From JBEGQX01 sp041180805 (GTDB lineage: Bacteria > Planctomycetota > Planctomycetia > Gemmatales > Gemmataceae), in assembly GCA_041180805.1 (NCBI GenBank), contig JBEGQX010000026.1:1-7734 (forward strand): 7,734 nt of DNA, in the 5' to 3' direction. Positions 1 through 4,792 of the stretch are shown here, in pieces (the stretch's first letter is position 1; each line of letters begins with the position of its first letter). The position numbers and the translations under genes were made by a program. The notes below the pieces were generated by a model. It searched no databases and was not told where the DNA came from. It saw only the letters and a program-made list of their open reading frames with translations.

Positions 1-198
1 TACAAATGGCGTTTATGCAAGTCTCAAATGTCTTTTGTTCACCCATAGACAGGGCAAACTAATCCAAGGTCTGCTTTAACGGTTAAAGGCTGGCAACGCG
101 TTAAATTGATGTTCATGCGGGCCGAAATGGAAGTTGAATGCTAAAAACTCAAGTACTTGGAAAGATCATTTCAAATTATTTCTCTAATAAATAGCACG
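1..198. other. Left-edge region without a supported gene
   Basis: No convincing complete gene is visible. The plus-strand frames that enter from the left edge close at 48, 62 and 79, so an upstream plus-strand gene could end here, but the short tails match nothing I recognise. On the minus strand an ATG at 46-44 opens a frame that runs off the left edge (first residues MGEQKTFETCINAIC). It has no Shine-Dalgarno match in front of it, so it is only a weak candidate for the start of a neighbouring gene. The stretch holds the palindrome described separately and the 3' flank of the dioxygenase gene. Confidence 0.5.
74..88. repeat. 15-bp perfect palindrome, operator-like
   Basis: The sequence CTTTAAC-G-GTTAAAG has two perfect 7-base arms around a single central base. 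With a one-base centre it resembles a protein-binding site more than an RNA hairpin. A related half-site, AACGCGTTAAA, lies 17 nt further on at 95-105, echoing AACGGTTAAA at 78-87. If a minus-strand gene does begin at 46, this pair would sit about 30-60 nt upstream of its start, where a repressor operator would be expected. The function is inferred only. Confidence 0.4.
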
Positions 199-699
199 CT
201 AAATAAACTTCCAATGGTAGAACGATTGGATGACCATCTGCTGAGGGTTGGCAACCAGCTTGTCGCGCCAGTGCTGGTACTTGGTGCCAAGCATCAACGC
301 GCCATCGCCCGGTGTGGTTTCTATGGAATGAACCTTGCCGCTTTCATCCTCCACGAACAAAGGCCAGGGGTGGCCAATGTTCGTGAATGTGCAAACGCTT
401 AGGGTGATATCCAGTCCGGGCCTGTCCACATGTTTTTTCAGGTCGGAACCATTCAGGTAGATTCGGGTGTAGGAATTTTCCGCCACGATGTTTGTCCAGC
501 CGGTCTTGTGCTGGATCAAAGGGGTTAGGGCGTTCAGTACCTGTTCAAATTCGGGTATGCGTGCAACACCATACGAATTGCCATAGTGGGCATCATTGCC
601 TTCAAAGTTCAGGGCATTCTGGTTGGCGTAGTTCATTGCAATCTGGTTCAGTTGCATGCAGCGCATTTCATCGAACAGTTTTGGCAGAAACAGAATCAT
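199..699 (-). CDS. Fe(II)/2-oxoglutarate-dependent dioxygenase, prolyl-4-hydroxylase-like
   Basis: This is a 166-residue protein with the compact double-stranded beta-helix core of the 2-oxoglutarate/Fe(II) oxygenases. The metal ligands are readable: the HxD motif HVD at residues 90-92, following the typical YTRIYLNGSDLKKH lead-in, and the distal histidine H143 in YQHWRD. R145 is placed to bind the 2-oxoglutarate C5 carboxylate. PGDGALMLG (130-138) is the usual turn before the distal His. Such enzymes hydroxylate a protein or small-molecule substrate using O2 and 2-oxoglutarate; the substrate cannot be told from sequence. There is no signal peptide, so it is probably cytoplasmic. The protein is short but the catalytic core looks complete. 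The chosen ATG has GAGG 10 nt upstream, a modest ribosome site. An in-frame TGA lies five codons before the start, preceded by a 20-codon ORF (see findings). Confident on fold, not on role. Confidence 0.82.
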   Translation of the reverse strand: MILFLPKLFDEMRCMQLNQIAMNYANQNALNFEGNDAHYGNSYGVARIPEFEQVLNALTPLIQHKTGWTNIVAENSYTRIYLNGSDLKKHVDRPGLDITLSVCTFTNIGHPWPLFVEDESGKVHSIETTPGDGALMLGTKYQHWRDKLVANPQQMVIQSFYHWKFI

Positions 700-829
700 G
701 GCCAGAATGCCTCACGCTTGTGGGTGAAAACCGAGGGTGTTGAAGTATACGCCTGAAACCTTTGCCAAGGCCATAGCGTTGGGCGGCGAATGGGTGAATC
801 AGCCATGCAAAAATGCAGTGTGCAGTGGG

Positions 830-883
830 GTTGGAATGAATGTGCGCAATTTTCCATGCCCCAGGGTGCAGTAATATTCCAAC
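830..883. repeat. 8-bp inverted repeat in the 700-923 intergenic gap
   Basis: GTTGGAAT at 830-837 and ATTCCAAC at 876-883 are perfect inverted copies separated by 38 nt. Just before them TGCAGTG occurs twice in tandem (814-827), and TGCAGT recurs at 867-872 inside the loop. The gap lies downstream of the lipoprotein gene and upstream of the dioxygenase gene, both on the minus strand. No T-run follows the arms on either strand, so it is not a classic intrinsic terminator. It may be a weak structured RNA element or chance. Confidence 0.3.
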
Positions 884-923
884 TTGTAGAGGGCTGCGGA
901 AATGAAGAGGCTGGGTTGCTGGT

Positions 924-1175
924 TTACTTGGCTTCGTTTTTGGGTTTCTTGCCGGGCTTTTTGACTTTGTTGGGGTCCCTGACCTTGTTGGGATCCTTGA
1001 TTTTACCTTTTTTGGTCATGACCAGTTCGTTTTCGGCAGCCCCTGCCACTTCACTATTGCTGGCAACAGAACGGCTGTTCACATTTGACGTTGCCGACTG
1101 CTTGGAACAGCCAGAGGCCACCGCCAACAGAAACACCAGCAACAACCCAACGCGAATAGTTCTGAAAAAGCGCAT
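924..1175 (-). CDS. Small lysine-rich lipoprotein, hypothetical
   Basis: This is an exported lipoprotein of 83 residues, or 85 if the ATG at 1181 is used. I prefer the second ATG (1175) because GGAG lies 7 nt before it but only 1 nt before the first. The N-terminus is basic (RFFRTIR), followed by a hydrophobic stretch (VGLLLVFLLAVA) and a lipobox ending in ASGC; this cysteine (residue 23 of the shorter form, 25 of the longer) would be diacylated. The mature part is about 60 residues. It begins Ser/Asn-rich and ends in a strongly basic tail containing the repeat KDPNKV-RDPNKV and then KKPGKKPK. The repeat is also visible in DNA as two 18-nt imperfect copies (962-979 and 980-997). No enzymatic domain is present. 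A structural or surface-binding role at the membrane is possible but unproven. The gene is 77 nt downstream of the coiled-coil gene on the same strand. Confidence 0.7.
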   Translation of the reverse strand: MRFFRTIRVGLLLVFLLAVASGCSKQSATSNVNSRSVASNSEVAGAAENELVMTKKGKIKDPNKVRDPNKVKKPGKKPKNEAK

Positions 1176-1194
1176 GCGCATGCTCCAGCTAATA

Positions 1195-1225
1195 ATGATA
1201 CCTAATATATCGGCTAAACTTGCAA
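1195..1225 (-). promoter_or_regulatory. Weak candidate promoter for the lipoprotein gene
   Basis: On the minus strand TTGCAA (1225-1220) and TATCAT (1200-1195) resemble the sigma-70 boxes, but the 19-nt spacing is long and would place the start only a few nucleotides before the Shine-Dalgarno site. TATATT at 1209-1204 is an alternative -10 with a more usual leader length but no good -35. Either way, the 77-nt AT-rich gap could give the lipoprotein its own transcript. Confidence 0.25.
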
Positions 1226-1258
1226 AAGTTCTTAAAATGCGATGAAAAAACCGCAGTT

Positions 1259-2152
1259 TTATGGTTCAGAAACGCCCAACCTAACATAGCCATATCTTGC
1301 CGGCAAGGTGGAGACCATCGCTTGGGTTGCCTCTGGGTTGGAGTCGGCCAAAAAAAGAACGGGGGAAGAATCTCTTTCCCAAGGCGAACTTCCCGCAGTT
1401 AAAAATACCGGCTTGATGGGAACACCCCGGGCCACCAGCCTTACCACCGGGCCAAGCAACCTCATGTGCTGGTCATGCTTTTCCAATTCCAGCCGAAGGG
1501 AATTCTCGGTCTGGTTTGCCTTGGCAAGTTCCTCGCCCGCCAGGCCGTTGGCCAGTTCCCGAATTTCCGCCAGTTGCTCGCGAAGTTGTGCGATGACTTG
1601 GGTTTCCCTTTCCTTCAAAAGCGCAAGGTCAGGAATTTCTTCCTGTTGCCCTGCCACCAGAACGGTTGCAAGCCCATGCTTTTCCACCAGAATCTTCAGG
1701 GTTGCCATTTCCTCAAGCTGCCTGGCTTCAACAATTAAAAGGTGCTCCTGGTAAAGTGCATCCAGGTCCTGGGGGAGCAGTGGGCTGGCAAATTGCCCGG
1801 CCATGCGTTTTTCAAACGATCTTTTATCTTCGGGTGTGGTCACCACAACATGCACCAGCCATTGCGCGGGTGTTGCCTGCCCAGCCTTCAGTTTGCTGAT
1901 GGTTACGCCGGGTAGAGCGGCCAGTATTTCCCCCACGGGTGAGCCGGCCTTGGTGATTTCTTTGCCAGCCATCGGGGTTGAGGCGGAACTTTTCCCCAGC
2001 GTGGCTGCCAGAAGGGTAACGCGCTTTTCAAGTTCCTCGATATGCTGTCTGGTTTTTGTGGCATCAAAGGCCTGCCGGGTTTTGCCGCTGAAAAAATACA
2101 TCCCCAGCGCAAGGAAAAGGATTACCAGAACTGTCGTTGTTGCCAGGCGCAT
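1259..2152 (-). CDS. Membrane-anchored coiled-coil protein, unknown function
   Basis: I do not recognise this 297-residue protein. It starts with a single hydrophobic segment at residues 4-21 that looks like a signal anchor, followed by GKTRQ, with no cleavage site or lipobox. Residues about 26-52 are heptad-like. Residues 70-125 form a short globular-looking section (GEILAALPGVTISKL, QWLVHVVVTT). A long charged helical region follows at about 132-230, rich in Leu, Glu, Gln and Lys (for example REQLAEIRELANGLAGEEL), and is very probably a coiled coil. The C-terminal 65 residues are less charged, with beta-like stretches such as PVVRLVARGVPIKPVFL. The layout suggests a bitopic protein with an extracytoplasmic rod, possibly an envelope scaffold. 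AAGG lies 4 nt before the ATG, inside a small hairpin described separately. It may share a transcript with the downstream lipoprotein gene. Confidence 0.8.
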   Translation of the reverse strand: MRLATTTVLVILFLALGMYFFSGKTRQAFDATKTRQHIEELEKRVTLLAATLGKSSASTPMAGKEITKAGSPVGEILAALPGVTISKLKAGQATPAQWLVHVVVTTPEDKRSFEKRMAGQFASPLLPQDLDALYQEHLLIVEARQLEEMATLKILVEKHGLATVLVAGQQEEIPDLALLKERETQVIAQLREQLAEIRELANGLAGEELAKANQTENSLRLELEKHDQHMRLLGPVVRLVARGVPIKPVFLTAGSSPWERDSSPVLFLADSNPEATQAMVSTLPARYGYVRLGVSEP

Positions 2153-2155
2153 AAT

Positions 2156-2170
2156 GCCTTATGCTAAGGC
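2156..2170 (-). promoter_or_regulatory. Hairpin covering the ribosome site of the coiled-coil gene
   Basis: Read on the minus strand, GCCTTA-GCA-TAAGGC is a perfect 6-bp stem with a 3-nt loop ending 3 nt before the ATG at 2152. The AAGG Shine-Dalgarno core lies entirely within the 3' arm, so the fold would hide it and could lower translation. The inverted repeat is seen directly; its regulatory effect is inferred. Confidence 0.35.
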
Positions 2171-2277
2171 CTTGGATTTTTCATGCAAGGTGCTTTTTAC
2201 TTTCACCCTGCCGGAATGGATGAAACAATTGCCATGTGTCAGGCAGATAGCACACTATGTTTGGTTGGGGTGACAGT

Positions 2278-3384
2278 ATGCGAACCTTTGCGCTTTCGGT
2301 TTTGGTGTTGGGTCTGTGTGGAACATTGCTGCCGGGGCAGGGCAAACAAAACAAGGCTGGGTTTGTGGCGGTGGTGGAATCGCGGTTTGGCAACTGGGAT
2401 ACCAACCGTAATGGCAGCCTGGAAAGTGCCGAGATCGACCATTTGCTGAAGTCGCATTCGGTAAAGGGTGATGAAGCCGCCGCGGTGGCCAGCATTCATG
2501 TCTGGTTTCTGGGCAACCCATCGGTGCAGCGTGTGACCCTGCAGGCTTTGAAAAACACGAAGGATGGCGCAGAGGAAAGACGTGATCTTTCCCAGAAATC
2601 GCCCCATCTGAATTCCAACTATCTGGCGTTTTCCAAGCACCTGCGCGAGGTGCCACGCCAGGTCTTTGCCAGGAACCCTTCGGTGGTGGGAATGTCCCAG
2701 GGGCACCTGGGCGACTGTTTCTTTGTGTCCACCATGGGCGGTTTTGTGCATCGTAACCCTGCGGAAATCCGCAAAATCATCCACCAAAATCCGGATGGAT
2801 CCTGTGATGTTTCCTTCAGTCAAAATCACAAGGTGCATGTGCCCGCGCTGACCGATGGGCTGATCTGTCTGGGTAGCACCGCACACGACCAGGGGCTTTG
2901 GCTGAACATTATTGAGGAGGGCGCAGGCCAGGCACACCATGCCAAAAAGGGATCCACCAATACGAACGAACCCGCGGTGGATCGGCTGGCCAAGGGGGGT
3001 GACATGGGCGAGATCATGGAACTGCTGACAGGCCATGCGGTGGAAAGGATGCATTTCAAGCATGTGCCCCATGCGAAAATTCACGATGCCATGACCCGTG
3101 CCAAGAGTAGTGGCCTGCTGGTGGGTGCTGCCACCCCGGGTGCTGGCGCGCACCTTCCGCCGGGCGTGCCATCCGGCCATGCGTATGCCGTGCTGGAAGT
3201 GAAAGGCAACAACGTCACCCTGTGGAACCCATGGGGCAACCATTTCAAACCCAAACAGATGCCCTATGGAAAAGCCAATGGCTACGCGGTGGAGAACGGC
3301 ACATTCACCATGCCCTTCAACGACTTCGCGGAAACTTATGAATCCGTGGTGATCGAAACCCACCAGATGGCGAGGAGAAGGTGA
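2278..3384 (+). CDS. Secreted EF-hand/calpain-like cysteine protease (family C2 type)
   Basis: This is a predicted exported calcium-binding protease of 368 residues. I start at the ATG at 2278 rather than 2257 because GGGG lies 7 nt upstream and the product then begins as a signal peptide (MRTFALSVLVLGLCGTLLPGQG). Residues 41-52 form a canonical EF-hand loop, DTNRNGSLESAE, with acidic or Asn ligands at positions 1, 3, 5 and 12. The calpain catalytic core follows: Q141 (oxyanion) and C147 in QGHLGDCFF, the structural motif LWLNIIEEG (208-216), LLTGHAVE (249-256), H301 in SGHAYAVLEV and N317 in NPWGN. The Cys/His/Asn triad and the Gln are intact, so activity is expected. The usual Trp after the catalytic Cys is Phe. 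Only one EF-hand is seen, and no C2-like or penta-EF-hand domain, so the organisation differs from animal calpains. It diverges from the coiled-coil gene across 125 nt. The substrate is unknown. Confidence 0.9.
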   Translation: MRTFALSVLVLGLCGTLLPGQGKQNKAGFVAVVESRFGNWDTNRNGSLESAEIDHLLKSHSVKGDEAAAVASIHVWFLGNPSVQRVTLQALKNTKDGAEERRDLSQKSPHLNSNYLAFSKHLREVPRQVFARNPSVVGMSQGHLGDCFFVSTMGGFVHRNPAEIRKIIHQNPDGSCDVSFSQNHKVHVPALTDGLICLGSTAHDQGLWLNIIEEGAGQAHHAKKGSTNTNEPAVDRLAKGGDMGEIMELLTGHAVERMHFKHVPHAKIHDAMTRAKSSGLLVGAATPGAGAHLPPGVPSGHAYAVLEVKGNNVTLWNPWGNHFKPKQMPYGKANGYAVENGTFTMPFNDFAETYESVVIETHQMARRR

Positions 3385-3412
3385 TTGCAGATGCTATTAT
3401 TTGTGGAAAAGA

Positions 3413-3485
3413 TGACCTCGCTGGGACTCGAACCCAGGACCCCAGCATTAAAAGTGCCGTGCTCTACCAGCTGAGCTACGAGGTC
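3413..3485 (-). tRNA. tRNA-Lys (anticodon UUU)
   Basis: A complete 73-nt cloverleaf reads on the minus strand. The acceptor stem is GACCTCG/CGAGGTC, the D arm GCTC-AGCTGGTA-GAGC, and the anticodon arm CGGCA-CTTTTAA-TGCTG with one G-T pair. The anticodon is TTT at the centre of the loop. The variable loop is GGGTC, the T arm CTGGG-TTCGAGT-CCCAG, and the discriminator base is A. The 3' CCA is not encoded (TC follows the A), so it must be added by CCA nucleotidyltransferase. The gene lies 57 nt downstream of trxB on the same strand and 28 nt from the end of the convergent protease gene. Confidence 0.98.
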
Positions 3486-3494
3486 AACAATATC

Positions 3495-3524
3495 ATTCTT
3501 AGGCCGGAAAGGCGTGAAGGTCAA
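3495..3524 (-). promoter_or_regulatory. Candidate promoter for tRNA-Lys
   Basis: On the minus strand TTGACC (3524-3519) is followed by TAAGAA (3501-3496) at 17 nt, or AAGAAT (3500-3495) at 18 nt. The -35 box is a strong match and the -10 box moderate. Transcription would begin within a few nucleotides of the mature tRNA 5' end at 3485, leaving a very short leader. The -35 box lies inside a 16-bp palindrome. This is consistent with the tRNA being transcribed on its own as well as possibly from trxB. Confidence 0.4.
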
Positions 3525-3530
3525 CCTTCA
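3515..3530. repeat. 16-bp palindrome between trxB and tRNA-Lys
   Basis: TGAAGGT-CA-ACCTTCA has perfect 7-base arms around two central bases. It begins 13 nt after the trxB stop and overlaps the putative tRNA -35 box. As RNA it could fold as a 6-bp stem with a 4-nt loop, but no T-run follows on the trxB strand, so I do not call it an intrinsic terminator. It could be an operator or a weak 3' hairpin for trxB mRNA. Confidence 0.4.
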
Positions 3531-3542
3531 AAATAAAGCAAT

Positions 3543-4604
3543 TTAGAGTTCGCCATGCTCGGCCAGCCAGCGCTCCGCATCCAGGGCGGACATGCAGCCA
3601 CTGCCTGCGGCTGTAATTGCCTGTCGGTAGTAGTTGTCAGCGACATCGCCAGCGGCAAAAACACCTTCCACGCTGGTCCAGGTGCGGGCGGCTTTTTTCC
3701 AGAGAATGTAGCCTTTATCGTCCAGTTCCAACTGGCCTTTCAGGAAGTCGGTATTTGGGGTGTGGCCTATGGCGCAGAACATACCGCTGGAAGCCAATTC
3801 CTGAACCGAGCCATCCAGAAGGTTTTTAAGGCGTACGCCGGTTACGCCATCCTTGTCGTTACCCAGAACCTCATCCACGGCGCTGTTCCAGCATGGTTTG
3901 ATCTTGGGATTGGAAAGGGCGCGATCCTGCATAATCTTGCTGGCACGCAGCTTGTCGCGGCGATGAACCAGATAGACCACACTGGCAAACTTGCTAAGGT
4001 AGGAAGCCTCTTCCACGGCACTGTCGCCACCGCCCACCACCACCAGGGGTTTGTTGCGGAAGCGGGGCAGGGCACCATCGCACACAGCACAGGCTGAAAC
4101 GCCACGGTTCTTGTATTTGTCTTCGCTGGGCAGGCCCAGATAATTGGCGCGTGCGCCTGTGGCAATGATCACAGCCATGGCCTCGGTAACATTGCCTTCC
4201 AGAGTGTGCAGCTTGAATGGCTTTTTGGAAAAATCGACATGGGTGATATCGTCGGTGATGATGCGAGTGCCGAAGTTCACGGCCTGTTGGCGCATCAGAT
4301 CCATCAGTTCCGGGCCAGTGATGCCATGGCCTGACTGGGGAGTCTTGTCCTGTACCCAGTAAGGCTGGCGATCGGCCGGCAGTGCGGTGCTTAAAAACTC
4401 ATACAGCTTGGCGGAAGGAAACCCGGGGAAGTTTTCCACCTCGGTGGTAAGTGCAAGCTGGCCCAGTGGCAGGGTACCCTTGATGCGGTTGTCCTCTGTA
4501 ATGGCGCCTTCGTAGACCACCGGATTGAGGTTGGCACGGGCACAGTAGATTGCTGCGGTCCAACCTGCGGGCCCCGATCCGATGATGACAACCTTTTCAG
4601 CCAT
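3543..4604 (-). CDS. trxB: Thioredoxin reductase (NADPH), with insert
   Basis: This cytoplasmic flavoenzyme transfers electrons from NADPH through FAD and a redox disulfide to thioredoxin. The FAD site is GSGPAGWTAAIY (9-20), the redox pair is C172/C175 in CAVCDG, and the NADPH fold is GGGDSA (191-196) followed by HRRDKLRAS (214-222). The second FAD motif is GDVAD (319-323). All key residues are present. At 353 residues it is about 30-40 longer than E. coli TrxB. The extra length is an insert at about residues 63-95, between ENFPGF and ITGPELM, in the FAD domain. The ribosome site AAGGAG is ideal, 6 nt before the ATG. It is transcribed divergently from argA and followed by tRNA-Lys. The identity is certain; the insert's role is unknown. 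Confidence 0.97.
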   Translation of the reverse strand: MAEKVVIIGSGPAGWTAAIYCARANLNPVVYEGAITEDNRIKGTLPLGQLALTTEVENFPGFPSAKLYEFLSTALPADRQPYWVQDKTPQSGHGITGPELMDLMRQQAVNFGTRIITDDITHVDFSKKPFKLHTLEGNVTEAMAVIIATGARANYLGLPSEDKYKNRGVSACAVCDGALPRFRNKPLVVVGGGDSAVEEASYLSKFASVVYLVHRRDKLRASKIMQDRALSNPKIKPCWNSAVDEVLGNDKDGVTGVRLKNLLDGSVQELASSGMFCAIGHTPNTDFLKGQLELDDKGYILWKKAARTWTSVEGVFAAGDVADNYYRQAITAAGSGCMSALDAERWLAEHGEL

Positions 4605-4632
4605 TCCTTGCTCCTTTATGGAAAAGCGGTCT

Positions 4633-4661
4633 TTGCGAAGAAAGCCCGTTCTGGTTACATT
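4633..4661 (+). promoter_or_regulatory. Candidate sigma-70-type promoter for argA
   Basis: TTGCGA at 4633-4638 and TACATT at 4656-4661 are separated by exactly 17 nt, each matching four of six consensus bases. Transcription would start near 4668, immediately before the leader hairpin and about 65 nt before the argA ATG. It lies in the 129-nt spacer shared with the divergent trxB gene; I could not find a comparably good promoter for trxB on the other strand. Confidence 0.4.
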
Positions 4662-4667
4662 CTTATG

Positions 4668-4694
4668 TAGGAAGTCATTCTAGGAAGGACTTCC
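4668..4694 (+). promoter_or_regulatory. argA leader hairpin with competing arms
   Basis: GGAAGTC (4670-4676) and GACTTCC (4688-4694) form a perfect 7-bp stem with an 11-nt loop. TAGGAAG occurs twice as a direct repeat (4668-4674 and 4681-4687), and the second copy can also pair with CTTCC (4690-4694), so two mutually exclusive folds are possible. The loop and 3' arm contain AGGAAGGA, the strong ribosome site for the small ORF starting at 4697. The direct repeats could alternatively be a protein-binding site near the transcription start. The pairing is seen directly; control of argA is inferred. Confidence 0.4.
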
Positions 4695-4696
4695 GC

Positions 4697-4792
4697 ATGG
4701 CGCAATCAAAAGCGCGGCCAAAGGTTCAGATCGATGATTCATCAGCTTACGAAGCTCAGGGATATTCTTCACTATGTACCGCGATTTCGTGA
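4697..4792 (+). CDS. Possible 31-residue upstream ORF overlapping argA
   Basis: ATG at 4697 is preceded at 7 nt by AGGAAGGA, a much better ribosome site than the one before argA. It encodes MAQSKARPKVQ followed by 20 more residues and ends at TGA 4790-4792. It overlaps the first 59 nt of argA in another frame. The peptide has no signal sequence or known domain and only one arginine, so it is not an obvious arginine attenuation peptide. Its translation would compete with initiation at the argA ATG. It could be a regulatory leader ORF or a fortuitous frame; a frameshift linking it to argA is unlikely because the argA product is already full length. Confidence 0.3.
   Translation: MAQSKARPKVQIDDSSAYEAQGYSSLCTAIS

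Noticed and set aside
790..1245. Plus-strand open frame of 151 codons with a Leu/Phe-rich stretch
   Set aside because: The hydrophobic part is the antisense reading of the lysine-rich lipoprotein tail (AAG/AAA codons read back as CTT/TTT). The minus-strand frame has a signal peptide, lipobox and ribosome site.
1241..1265. AAAAC/GTTTT pairing with a T-run just after the coiled-coil gene, as a terminator
   Set aside because: The stem is only 5 bp with one GC pair, too weak to call an intrinsic terminator.
2239..3363. Long open frame (374 codons) on the minus strand opposite the protease gene
   Set aside because: It is antisense to a gene with an intact catalytic core and signal peptide. Its product is an unusual His/Gly/Met-rich mixture with no recognisable domain.
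3413..3485. tRNA-Lys as an integration site for a mobile element
   Set aside because: No integrase gene or repeated copy of the tRNA 3' end is present in the window.
3555..4097. Plus-strand open frame of 180 codons inside trxB
   Set aside because: It is the complement of a certain trxB gene, with no independent start signal or domain.
4697..4792. Frameshift joining the small ORF to argA as an extended N-terminus
   Set aside because: The argA frame from 4734 already aligns with the N-terminus of known ArgA proteins, so no missing segment needs to be recovered.
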